A DNA stretch of 40,224 nucleotides from CAYMEV01 sp964431655 [NCBI: uncultured bacterium] (GTDB taxonomy: Bacteria > CAYMEV01), in the NCBI GenBank assembly GCA_964431655.1, contig CAYSKJ010000008.1, positions 1-40,224 on the forward strand, written 5' to 3'. Below are positions 25,946 through 34,097 of this stretch, one piece after another. The position numbers were made by a program, and so were the translations under genes. A model generated the notes under the pieces. It saw only the letters and a list, made by a program, of their open reading frames with translations. It did not search any database and was not told the DNA's origin. Position 1 is the stretch's first letter, and each line of letters opens with the position of its first letter.

Positions 25946-27616
25946 TTATTTCAGCGGCCTTCTTACAGCCTGCTGATAAAAGAACAGGGATATTATGATG
26001 CTGATTATCAGTATAAGAATGTTATAGTAGATGAAATAGCTCTTTGTATATCCCCTGTTTGCCAGAAAGAGCTGTATTTCTGGTATCATCCTGTAATACC
26101 TTGAAAAAGGCCTGATTGCGAGATAGTTTACCGAAAAGACATAAAGCATGCTTGACACCATGAACAAAAGGCCTCCTATGCTCATCGCTATCTGCATGGG
26201 ATTATCCGTCTCAAATTTGGGAAAGATAATGCCCAGGGATGTTCCCACAAGGGATATGACAAAGGCGGTTATAGCGTTTAGAAAGAGCATGTAAAGGATA
26301 ATCGGAGCTTCAACCTCCAGAAAGATATTGGATATTATCGTAAGGATTGCGGACATTACCATCGAGGGGATAAGGCTGAAATAGAGCTTGGCCAAAAATA
26401 TCTGTCTTTTTGATACGGCGGATTTTATAAGGACCCATCTGTATTTCCCTTCCAGGCTGTAGAGAGGGAAGCCGAATCTCAGGGTGACTGCTGCAATTAT
26501 GAAACCAATAAAGGATATGTTAAGGAATACTATGGCATCCTTTATTGCAGGGCTTACTATGGGTATGTTCTTCAGGTTTATGATGTAAATAATGACCAGG
26601 CTCAGGAGTATAAAAATCTGTGACCACTGCTCCACCTCCCTGGTGAACTGGATCATATCCTTGAAAAGGACCGATACTGAGCCCTTAAGCCTGGAGAAGC
26701 CTATTTTTGATATATAACGGGATTTTGCAGCCTTTGTGACAGAAAATTTTATGAAGGATTTCTTATAAAAGAAGAAATGCACCAGGTATCCAGCAATAAA
26801 AAAGACCAGCAGATAGATTGAAAGCTTCAGGATATTGAAAGAGAGTGTGCCCGGATCCATGAACTCGTATTTGGATATGGTCTCGCTGGCTATATCATTG
26901 GGAAAGTACTTATTCTGGGGTATCTTTGCATTCTGCAGCATCATGAGGAAATCATATATTCCGATGGAGCTGTACAGCCTCTCCGGCCGGCTTACCCTGA
27001 AAAAGGTAACAATATAGACAACGGAAAAAAGCCCTATTAGCAGGAATATCTGCCTTATCCTCCTGGTGGGCAGTATCCTGACGATGAAAGTCGTTATTGA
27101 TATGCCTATATTGGAGGATATGAAGGCAAAGGCTGTCACAATCAGGAAGGAGAGCAGAAAAAACCCCGGGGGCTGGCCATAGACTACTCCGTAGGAGATG
27201 AATATGGGATAGCCCAGGATAATTATATACCAGGACGATATGACTGTATTTTTCAGGGTAAGGTAAAGGTAGCGGTCAAAGGGCTTTACAGGAAGGTAAA
27301 CAAGCATCTCGGGCTCTCTGGATGTAAAAAGAACTGAAAGGGATGAGAGCATGGAAGAAAAGACCAGCAGGCTGAGTATCATCAGAAATAGTATGGAAAA
27401 AAGCCTGTCGGTCAGTATGAAACCTATCTCCCCCTGCAGGTATACCAGTTTGAAGACCCTTAAAAAAAAGAGGTAAAGACCGTAAAAAAACAGCAGGCCA
27501 AGGGAGAACAATCCTCCTTTTATAAGGTTGGTAAGGGGGCTTGAATAAAGTATCTGGTTTATTCCCCCGGTCAAAAAGGCTCTGATAAGACTGCAGGCGT
27601 TTTTCCCGAAATTCAT
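25946..27616 (-). CDS. ABC-2-type permease-like membrane protein
   Basis: A 556-residue protein with about 12 hydrophobic segments. The arrangement of a TM block, a central cytoplasmic part with 'SVLFKDMIQFTREVEQWSQ' (about residue 300), then another TM block with 'FPLYSLEGKYRWVLIKSAVS' fits the large 'putative ABC exporter' permeases (ABC_tran_2 group), in which the conserved S-L-E-G-x-x-x-W-x-x-x-x-x-A-P/V motif recurs. No ATPase gene is beside it. It starts at the stop of mnmG (TAATG, one base shared), so it is translated after mnmG. Its substrate is unknown. An unusual partner for mnmG, which is more often followed by rsmG. Confidence 0.8.
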   Translation of the reverse strand: MNFGKNACSLIRAFLTGGINQILYSSPLTNLIKGGLFSLGLLFFYGLYLFFLRVFKLVYLQGEIGFILTDRLFSILFLMILSLLVFSSMLSSLSVLFTSREPEMLVYLPVKPFDRYLYLTLKNTVISSWYIIILGYPIFISYGVVYGQPPGFFLLSFLIVTAFAFISSNIGISITTFIVRILPTRRIRQIFLLIGLFSVVYIVTFFRVSRPERLYSSIGIYDFLMMLQNAKIPQNKYFPNDIASETISKYEFMDPGTLSFNILKLSIYLLVFFIAGYLVHFFFYKKSFIKFSVTKAAKSRYISKIGFSRLKGSVSVLFKDMIQFTREVEQWSQIFILLSLVIIYIINLKNIPIVSPAIKDAIVFLNISFIGFIIAAVTLRFGFPLYSLEGKYRWVLIKSAVSKRQIFLAKLYFSLIPSMVMSAILTIISNIFLEVEAPIILYMLFLNAITAFVISLVGTSLGIIFPKFETDNPMQIAMSIGGLLFMVSSMLYVFSVNYLAIRPFSRYYRMIPEIQLFLANRGYTKSYFIYYNILILIISIIISLFFYQQAVRRPLK

Positions 27617-29445
27617 TATCTTTTTGTACCTTTGTTCTTTTTGATAAATATATGAACAGCGTCTGTGTTAGCGGGAGTTATGCCGGGAATCATGGATGCT
27701 TCATAAAGGTTTTGAGGTTTTACTGCCTCCAGCTTTTCACGGGCTTCCCTGGTCAGGGCAAATACCATATTATAGTCGATATCTCCTGGTATCAGCACAT
27801 CTCTGTATTGCTTTGAAGCTTCTATCTTTATGTTTTGCCTGCTTATATACCCCTCGTATTTTATCTCTGTTTCAATCCTTTTTAACAGAGGCAGGGGATA
27901 CCTGCTGAAACCATGTATTTGAAGGGCAAAATCCTCTATCTTTTTTTCCGGCCTCTTCAGTATTCTGTAAAGGCTGAGGCCGTCATGCTCTCTCAGGTTT
28001 GTTTTTTTCAGAGCATCAATTATAAGGTTTTTCTGTTCCTGCTCCTTCAGGTATCTTTCCCATCTAGATTCCTTTATCAGGCCCAGTTTCCTGCCGTATT
28101 TCAAAAGCCTCTCCTCCGAATTATCCAGCCTGAGGAACAGGCGGTGCTCCGCCCTGCTTGTAAACATCCTGTAAGGTTCATCAACGCCCCGGGCCACAAG
28201 GTCGTTTATCAGAACTCCTATATAGCTTTCATCCCTGTCAAGCACTACGGGGCTGTCTGCTGAAAGGAAATTAACGGCATTGCATCCGGCCATAAATCCC
28301 TGGACTGCTGCCTCCTCATACCCGGAAGTGCCGTTTATCTGCCCTGCCAGGAAAAGGCTGCTGTAGGATTTATGCTGAAGGGTGGCTTTCAGGCTGACCG
28401 GGTCTGCAAAATCATATTCTATGGCATAGGCAGGCTTGATGAATTCAACCTCTTCCAGGCCCTCTACAGCCCTGTAGAACTTCAGCTGTACATCCAGGGG
28501 CAGACTGGTGGAGATACCGCTGGGATAAACCTCTGAAAAATCTCTTGTTACAGGTTCAAAGAATATCTGGTGCCTTGCCTTGTCACTGAATCTTATGACT
28601 TTGTCCTCTATTGAAGGACAGTACCTGGGGCCGGTGCCTTCTATAATCTTTCTGCCGTACATGGGAGATTTATGAAGGCTGTTTCTTATAATTTCATGTA
28701 CCTTCGGGTTGGTATAGCCTATATAGCAGTTTATCTGATCTACCTTTTGCGGAATTGTCTCCAGGGAGAAGAACTCAATGTCCCTATCACCTTTTTGTAT
28801 CTCAAACCTGGAAAAATCCATTGAGGGCCCCCATAATCTTGCCGGTGTCCCAGTTTTCAGCCTGCCGGTTATTATACCCAGAGACCTGAGATTTTCAGCG
28901 AGGAGGTCTGAGGGGAATTCCCACGCCCTTCCAGCCTTGTACTGGCTGTAGCCTATGAATATTTTCCCGTTCAGGAATGTTCCATTGCACAAAATCACAG
29001 CACCGCAGGCAATCTCTTCTGAAAACACTGTCTTTATGCCCTTCACCGTGTTATTTTCTACCAGCAGTCCTTCTGCCTCTGCCTGCTTTATGGTCAGGTT
29101 TTCGGTATTATAGAGGATATTCTGAAAATAAGCCTTGTAGAGGGCAGGGTCAGCCTGTACTCTCAGGGACCAGACTGCAGGCCCCTTTGTCCTGTTGAGC
29201 ATCCGGAACTGTATCCCTGAATAATCCACGGCTTTTGCCATCTCCCCCCCCAGGGCATCCAGATCCCTTACCAGGTGGGATTTTCCAAGGCCCCCGACTG
29301 CCGGGTTACAGCTCATCTGACCGATTTTTTCTGTGTCCATGGTAAGAAAAAGGGTTGAAGCTCCCCTCCTGGCGGAGCAGAGAGCTGCCTCGATGCCGGC
29401 ATGTCCGCCGCCTACTACTATAACGTCGTATTTGTATTTTTTCAA
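27616..29445 (-). CDS. mnmG: tRNA uridine 5-carboxymethylaminomethyl modification enzyme MnmG
   Basis: A 609-residue flavoprotein of standard length. The FAD dinucleotide motif VGGGHAGIEA (11-20), the family signatures 'SCNPAVGGLGKSHLVRD' and 'GTGPRYCPSIEDKV', and 'TSRAEHRLFLRLDN' are all present. With MnmE it installs the cmnm5 group on wobble U34 of several tRNAs, including the tRNA-Gln(TTG) encoded at 11421. It lies two bases downstream of mnmE, so the two subunits are made from one message. Confidence 0.98.
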   Translation of the reverse strand: MKKYKYDVIVVGGGHAGIEAALCSARRGASTLFLTMDTEKIGQMSCNPAVGGLGKSHLVRDLDALGGEMAKAVDYSGIQFRMLNRTKGPAVWSLRVQADPALYKAYFQNILYNTENLTIKQAEAEGLLVENNTVKGIKTVFSEEIACGAVILCNGTFLNGKIFIGYSQYKAGRAWEFPSDLLAENLRSLGIITGRLKTGTPARLWGPSMDFSRFEIQKGDRDIEFFSLETIPQKVDQINCYIGYTNPKVHEIIRNSLHKSPMYGRKIIEGTGPRYCPSIEDKVIRFSDKARHQIFFEPVTRDFSEVYPSGISTSLPLDVQLKFYRAVEGLEEVEFIKPAYAIEYDFADPVSLKATLQHKSYSSLFLAGQINGTSGYEEAAVQGFMAGCNAVNFLSADSPVVLDRDESYIGVLINDLVARGVDEPYRMFTSRAEHRLFLRLDNSEERLLKYGRKLGLIKESRWERYLKEQEQKNLIIDALKKTNLREHDGLSLYRILKRPEKKIEDFALQIHGFSRYPLPLLKRIETEIKYEGYISRQNIKIEASKQYRDVLIPGDIDYNMVFALTREAREKLEAVKPQNLYEASMIPGITPANTDAVHIFIKKNKGTKR

Positions 29446-29447
29446 GG

Positions 29448-30863
29448 CTATTTCCCTATACAGAAACGGCTGAATATATTATCGAGAATATCACTATTCA
29501 GGTCTTCACCGAATAAATCATATATGCAGGCAAGGGATTCCTTTAAGTGGAAGGCAAGGAGCTCATCCTGGAGGCTTCCGCGGGAAATAAGGCTTACTGC
29601 ATCATCCAGTTCCCTGCCGATGGAAGAAAGGTTCTCGATCTGTCTCCTGTTGGTCAGGAAGATTGCGTTATTAGCGGGAAGCAGGCCGGCTGTGTAACCC
29701 CTGAGGAATTCATGTATCCTGCTGATGCCTTCCCCTGTTTTGGCTGACACGCGGAAAATGCGGTCCGGGCTTAAATTTCTCTCGACAAGGGAGCAGTCAA
29801 GCCTCTGCTTCCTGTCTGTCTTATTGTATACTACAGATATATCAGCATGTGAAGCTTTTGCAATATTGATAATCTCCATGTCGGATTCATCAAAGTCTCT
29901 GGAAAGGTCAAAAATAAGGAAAACCATATTCGACCCGGAAAGGTTCCTGCATGTATGGGCTATCCCCTGTTTTTCAATTTTGGATGTACTTTTCCTTATT
30001 CCTGCTGTATCGATTATCTCTATGCTGAAATTATCCACAAGGAGGATCTCAGAGATATAATCCCTGGTTGTCCCGGGAAAAGGGGAGACAATAGACCTGT
30101 CTTTACGGCAGAGGGCATTAAAAAGGCTGGATTTTCCCGCATTGGTTTTTCCTGCTATGGATAATACAAGGTTATCATCAACTCTGCTGATATTTTTGCT
30201 GGCTGCGGTTATTTCCTCTATTCGGCTTTTCAAGTCACAAAGGCTTCTGGAAAGTTCATTGTAATCTACAAGTTCAATGTCTTCCTCAGAAAAATCTATA
30301 TTTGCTTCACAAAGAGCGAGGTATTTTATCAGGGTATCTTTCAGGGTTTCAAGGAAGCATTTTAGTTCTCCTTTCATCAGCCTCAGGCTGTTTTTGGAAA
30401 GAAGAAAACTGCCGGTCTTTAAATATTCATCAAGGCTCTCAGCCTGTATAAGGTCTATCCTGCCGTTTAAGAGAGCCCTTTTTGTAAATTCACCGGGTTT
30501 TGCATACCTTATGCCGGCCTCCATCAGAAGATTGATGATCTCGTTTATGCTGAACCGGTTCTGATGCACATGCAGTTCTATCATATCCTCCCTTGTGTAG
30601 GACCGGGGCGAGGAAAAAACCAGCACAATTACCTCATCTATGCTTTCCCCGTTTGAGGGATTCTGAAAGCATCCGCTGTATATCCTGCGGCTTTTAACAG
30701 AGTTTTTTCTGAAGCTGGCGTTTTTTATAAACGGCCTTACAAGCTGGATTATATCCTTTCCGCTTGCCCTTATTATATTGATTATCCCCGTGTTGACCGG
30801 CTGAGTAAGGGCGAGTATGGGTTCACCGGCAGATATCTTATGTTTTTTTGCTGTCTTCTGCAT
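29448..30863 (-). CDS. mnmE: tRNA modification GTPase MnmE
   Basis: A 471-residue GTPase, MnmG's partner. The N-terminal folate-binding domain spans ~15-130, with 'GEFTKRALLNGRIDLIQAES' marking the junction to the helical domain. The G domain has G1 GKTNAGKSS (238-246), PGTTRD (263-268), DTAGI (285-289) and NKTD. The chain ends in CIGK, the conserved Cys motif at the extreme C-terminus. The start at 30863 overlaps the end of jag by 26 bases and lacks a strong ribosome site, so translation is probably coupled. Confidence 0.97.
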   Translation of the reverse strand: MQKTAKKHKISAGEPILALTQPVNTGIINIIRASGKDIIQLVRPFIKNASFRKNSVKSRRIYSGCFQNPSNGESIDEVIVLVFSSPRSYTREDMIELHVHQNRFSINEIINLLMEAGIRYAKPGEFTKRALLNGRIDLIQAESLDEYLKTGSFLLSKNSLRLMKGELKCFLETLKDTLIKYLALCEANIDFSEEDIELVDYNELSRSLCDLKSRIEEITAASKNISRVDDNLVLSIAGKTNAGKSSLFNALCRKDRSIVSPFPGTTRDYISEILLVDNFSIEIIDTAGIRKSTSKIEKQGIAHTCRNLSGSNMVFLIFDLSRDFDESDMEIINIAKASHADISVVYNKTDRKQRLDCSLVERNLSPDRIFRVSAKTGEGISRIHEFLRGYTAGLLPANNAIFLTNRRQIENLSSIGRELDDAVSLISRGSLQDELLAFHLKESLACIYDLFGEDLNSDILDNIFSRFCIGK

Positions 30864-31500
30864 TCTTAAGGGAGATATTTATCCTCTTATAATAACCATG
30901 CCCGAAAGATTTTGCGTTAAGAACCCTTTCCTTCTCCACAATTTTGTAAACCTGCCTCCTGTCACCTGGACTAAGGGGTTTTGAAGTGCATGGTCTGCCG
31001 GATGATCTTACCCTTTTCAGCATATTATGGGTAATCTTCCTGATGTACTGGCTTCTTTTTTCATTGTAGCCGTCCACATCAATGCTGATTCTTTTCTTAT
31101 CACATGCATCCGACTTCTGAAGGGCGATCTGGTTTACCACATACCTCAGGGCGTCCAGGGTAGCCCCTTCTTTGCCTATGATCAGGTCCTTTCTGGGGCT
31201 TTGGATATTAAGGCTGACTGATTTTTCACTTTCTTCAAGATCTATTTTGAGTGATTCATCAAGCTTCATGTGCTTGAGTATGCTGCTAAGGGCATTTTCT
31301 GCAAGTTCACCGATATTATCGAACTTTTCGTATTCACCCTTTACCCTGAAGCCGTGCCGGCCTAAAAGAGAGCTGAAAAAACCCTTGTTTTCCTCGATTA
31401 CCTCGTACCTGAAACGATCCCTGCTTAACCCTGACTTTTCCTCAGCTTTTTTCAGGGCTTCATCAATGGATTTACCCGATTCTTCAAAAGTGTATTTCAT
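30838..31500 (-). CDS. jag: Jag/KhpB RNA-binding protein with altered R3H motif
   Basis: A 220-residue protein. The Jag N domain is residues 1-52 ('EESGKSIDEALKKAEEKSG', ending in 'GFFSSLLGRHGFRVKG'). The KH domain is ~75-150 with 'LIIGKEGATLDALRYVVNQ', and the R3H region is ~155-212. The motif that names R3H (Arg-x3-His) here reads R181-x3-Tyr185, so the His is replaced. Jag/KhpB binds RNA and is linked to cell-shape and envelope control in Gram-positives. It lies just downstream of yidC, as in most bacteria that have it. GGAGG sits seven bases before ATG. Confidence 0.93.
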   Translation of the reverse strand: MKYTFEESGKSIDEALKKAEEKSGLSRDRFRYEVIEENKGFFSSLLGRHGFRVKGEYEKFDNIGELAENALSSILKHMKLDESLKIDLEESEKSVSLNIQSPRKDLIIGKEGATLDALRYVVNQIALQKSDACDKKRISIDVDGYNEKRSQYIRKITHNMLKRVRSSGRPCTSKPLSPGDRRQVYKIVEKERVLNAKSFGHGYYKRINISLKNAEDSKKT

Positions 31501-31514
31501 ATAAATCCTCCAAA

Positions 31515-33125
31515 TTATGCCTTCTGTTCTTCTTTCAGATGGGCCTTGTTTATAAAGGTCTGTTCAAGGATTATAAGAAGATTGCTTGTGAACCAGTAAA
31601 GGACAAGGCCTGCCTGAAGGTTTCTGAACATTATAAAAAATAAACCCGGCATCAGGATTGCCATCATTTTGGCCTGTTTTGGATCGGCTGATGTCGGTGT
31701 AAGTTTCTGCTGGAAGAACATTGCCACGCTCATCAGAATGGGAAGCACCAGATAGGGGTCAGGCCCTGCCAGATCATTTATCCACAGAAAACTCTGATGC
31801 CTGAGTTCTATCGCGATGCTCAGCACACGGTAAAGGGCAAAGAGTACTGGAAGCTGAAGGAACATCGGCAGGCAGGATGAGAGAGGGTTAACATTGTGTT
31901 TCTTATAAAGTGCCTGTATTTCCTGATTGAGCTTCTGGGGCTGGTCCTTATATTTTTTCCTTATCTCTTTCATCTGGGGGTTGAGCTTTGTCATTCTCCT
32001 CATCTGCAGGTAGCTCTTAAAGGTTATGGGGAAAAATATAAGCTTGATAGATATGGTGAGAAGTATTATAGCCACACCGTAATTTCCGATAAAACCGTAA
32101 AACAGGTTTATTACCATATGCAGAGGGGATGCTATAATGGAAAAGAATCCGAAATCCACAAGGGTGGACAGGTTTTTATCAAATTTACCCAGCATGGTTT
32201 TGCTCTTCGGTCCGATATATAATGAAAGCTCTGCATGATCATCCTGGAAGGCGTATCCGATAACCTGCCCGCTGGTGAAAAAGGGATAGGAATTCCTGCT
32301 TACCGGAATAAAGGCCTGGACGAAATACAAATCATTCAATGCAATAAAATCGGTATTCTTTGACAGAATATTGAAGTCCGTTTCCATTTTCTCAGCTTTT
32401 AATCCCCTGTTTTTCCCTCCAGCCCTGAAGATTATATCATCAGGCTGGGTATACCTGCCTTTGGTTTTCATTTCCTCCCTTTGCGAGAGAATGTCGGGAC
32501 CGGCTGTAACTGCATATCTGATGCCTTCACCGGGCCCTTCGATTTTTACCAGAAGATCAAGGCCGTATCTGTCAGGATAAAAACGGATTGTCTTGGTTAT
32601 GGTCATTTCACCGGCTGTTTTAACAAAGACCAGATCCCTCGGTGATTCTATCCTGATAAGCCCCCTGGTATCAGCCCCGCTTTCTACGGCAAAGGCTGAA
32701 GAGTTAAACAGATCCTGGACATTCTCGTCAAAGAATACAAGATCAAGGGGAAATAGCCCGTCAGTGTAGGACTCATCGCTTACCATCTCCACCAGGGATG
32801 AATTTTGGGCAGTTAAATGGTATTCCTTAAGCTGGCATGATATTACGGATGCTCTGTCAGAATCAATTATATAGGACTGGAGCCGGGTCTCTATGTATAT
32901 CTTGTTCCTGGAGGGTTCAGATTTTACTGACTGTATACTGCTTAAAATACCCATGGCGTCCTCATGTTGGGCAATCACAGGTGCTTCGGTTTCCTGGGGG
33001 ACAGGCTTTTCCAGCACATCCTGGGTGTTTTCAGCCTGTTCCTTTATCTGCGGTGCGTTAATATATGAATAGGCTATAATTACAAGGAATGTGAGAACAA
33101 CAAACATTAGACTTCTTTTATCCAT
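31515..33125 (-). CDS. yidC: Membrane protein insertase YidC
   Basis: A 536-residue Gram-negative-type insertase. TM1 is residues 5-20. The large periplasmic beta domain covers ~50-330 and the conserved five-TM core ~340-530. The core includes 'YGVAIILLTISIKLIFFPIT', the cytoplasmic hairpin 'LNPQMKEIRKKYKDQPQKLN' and 'NPLSSCLPMFLQLPVLFALY'. It inserts and folds inner-membrane proteins with or without SecYEG. The ribosome site AGGAG precedes ATG 33125, with a 24-base gap from yidD. Confidence 0.98.
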   Translation of the reverse strand: MDKRSLMFVVLTFLVIIAYSYINAPQIKEQAENTQDVLEKPVPQETEAPVIAQHEDAMGILSSIQSVKSEPSRNKIYIETRLQSYIIDSDRASVISCQLKEYHLTAQNSSLVEMVSDESYTDGLFPLDLVFFDENVQDLFNSSAFAVESGADTRGLIRIESPRDLVFVKTAGEMTITKTIRFYPDRYGLDLLVKIEGPGEGIRYAVTAGPDILSQREEMKTKGRYTQPDDIIFRAGGKNRGLKAEKMETDFNILSKNTDFIALNDLYFVQAFIPVSRNSYPFFTSGQVIGYAFQDDHAELSLYIGPKSKTMLGKFDKNLSTLVDFGFFSIIASPLHMVINLFYGFIGNYGVAIILLTISIKLIFFPITFKSYLQMRRMTKLNPQMKEIRKKYKDQPQKLNQEIQALYKKHNVNPLSSCLPMFLQLPVLFALYRVLSIAIELRHQSFLWINDLAGPDPYLVLPILMSVAMFFQQKLTPTSADPKQAKMMAILMPGLFFIMFRNLQAGLVLYWFTSNLLIILEQTFINKAHLKEEQKA

Positions 33126-33149
33126 TTAAAACTCCTCATATTTTTTAAT

Positions 33150-33389
33150 TTAAGGCGGGTCATATCCCCCTTTTGAGAAAGGGTTGCACCGGAGAATCCT
33201 GTATGCTCCCTTTACAAGGCCCCGGAGAACGCCGTATTTTTCAACTGCCTGGGCCATATAGGCTGAACAGGTGGGATAATACTTGCAGTTGTTTCCAAGA
33301 TAAGGCGATATCATTAACTTATAAGCCTTGAGCATAAATAGAATTATGCTCTTTGAAATATTACTGAAAAACTTAACAGCTGAAGTCAT
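33150..33389 (-). CDS. yidD: Membrane protein insertion efficiency factor YidD
   Basis: A 79-residue protein with the family signature 'KYYPTCSAYMAQAVEKYG', then 'GAYRILRCNPFSKGGYDPP'. It is a small amphipathic protein that sits near YidC and aids insertion. Its ATG 33389 lies inside the 3' end of rnpA (17-base overlap), giving the classic rnpA–yidD–yidC order. The ribosome site is weak (GAGAG). Confidence 0.96.
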   Translation of the reverse strand: MTSAVKFFSNISKSIILFMLKAYKLMISPYLGNNCKYYPTCSAYMAQAVEKYGVLRGLVKGAYRILRCNPFSKGGYDPP

Positions 33390-33719
33390 CTCTCAATTTA
33401 CTTATGAAGGAGGAAATATCGCTTATCATACTATCCCTGCTCACCGGCCCTGTTTTTATGACTATTAAAAAGTCCACAGGAAAATTAAAAGGCAGAAGAT
33501 TAATCCTTAAATATTCTCTCAAAACCCTTTTTACCCTGTTCCTGTAAAACGCTTTCCCTGATTTTCTTGATATGGAAAAAGCAAACCTGGTATAGCCGAT
33601 ACCGTTTTTCCTTGAAAATATAAGACAGCTTCGACCATGAAAAACGTCTCTGTTATATCTTAATGCAACAAAATCAGATTGATACCTGATAATATTTTTT
33701 TTTTGAGATAAAATCTCAT
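33373..33719 (-). CDS. rnpA: RNase P protein component, split by a frameshift at a run of ten A
   Basis: The protein body is clear: 'LRYNRDVFHGRSCLIFSRKN', 'RFAFSISRKSGKAF' and the RNase P signature 'RNRVKRVLRE', ending at TAA 33373-33375. This frame has no ATG, GTG or TTG before the conserved region; upstream it stops inside rpmH. An ATG at 33719-33717, sharing one base with the rpmH stop (TGATG), begins MRFYLKKK, the expected RnpA N-terminus. That frame leaves the body at ten consecutive A (33704-33695) and soon stops. One extra A, or a -1 ribosomal slip, would join them into 115 residues, a normal RnpA length. No other break is seen. The cause may be programmed slippage or a sequence error. 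The product is the protein subunit of RNase P, needed for tRNA 5' maturation. Confidence 0.88.
33695..33704 (-). promoter_or_regulatory. Poly-A slippage site in rnpA
   Basis: Ten consecutive A on the coding strand follow CTC at codon 5 of the ATG frame. In the zero frame the codons are AAA AAA AAA, then ATA. A -1 shift reads AAT ATT ATC and enters the RNase P body. Runs of nine or more A are known sites of RNA-polymerase slippage, and A-AAA-AAA is a known ribosomal slip site. Which applies, if either, cannot be told from sequence. Confidence 0.55.
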
Positions 33720-33853
33720 CAGACAGTGAGCCTTTTCCTGCCTCTTGCCCTTCTTCTCTTTAATACAGCTCTTCCCTGTTTAGTGCTCATCCTTTTCCTG
33801 AAGCCGTGAACCATCTTTTTTCTTCTGTTATTAGGCTGAAATGTCCTTTTCAT
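33719..33853 (-). CDS. rpmH: 50S ribosomal protein bL34
   Basis: A 44-residue, very basic protein. It begins [18 protein letters not shown], the bL34 signature, and ends GRKRLTV. The start is ATG 33853, with AGAGAGG upstream. It is the first gene of the leftward block and its TGA overlaps the rnpA ATG. The upstream minus-strand region holds two TTGACA sequences (about 33914-33945) without a clear -10 partner. Usually dnaA lies nearby, but it is not in this window. Confidence 0.97.
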   Translation of the reverse strand: MKRTFQPNNRRKKMVHGFRKRMSTKQGRAVLKRRRARGRKRLTV

Positions 33854-34049
33854 CTTTAACCTCTCTTTTTAACATTATCAGTGATAATATTGGAAAAATA
33901 ACACTAATGGAATTATTTCTCTTGTCAATTAAATTATTTGTCATGTCAAGGCAAATTATCCTGAATTATACATGCAAGTGTAAATGGCAGTTAAAAAATG
34001 CACCTCCCGTCTAAAATTATTTTGAACCCATTAGAGAAAAATCAGTCTG

Positions 34050-34077
34050 GGAGAGTTTCGCTCCCCTGAAACTTTCC
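34050..34077. repeat. Imperfect hairpin between rpmH and the MEMO gene
   Basis: GGAGAGTTTC (34050-34059) pairs with GAAACTTTCC (34068-34077) around an eight-base loop, with one G-U. No T run follows on either strand. It may mark the end of the leftward MEMO gene transcript, which stops at 34098. The rest of 33854-34097 is AT-rich and shows no gene. Confidence 0.4.
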
Positions 34078-34097
34078 ATTGCAGGGATTGCACCAAC

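Noticed and set aside
33365-33853. rnpA as a simple pseudogene
   Set aside because: The only defect is at a homopolymer and every conserved segment downstream is intact in one frame. The gene is essential and in its normal operon, so slippage or sequence error is more likely than decay.
33854-34097. Possible replication origin near rpmH
   Set aside because: dnaA is absent and only one poor DnaA-box-like sequence (TTATCCTGA, 33956-33964) was seen. AT-richness alone is not enough.
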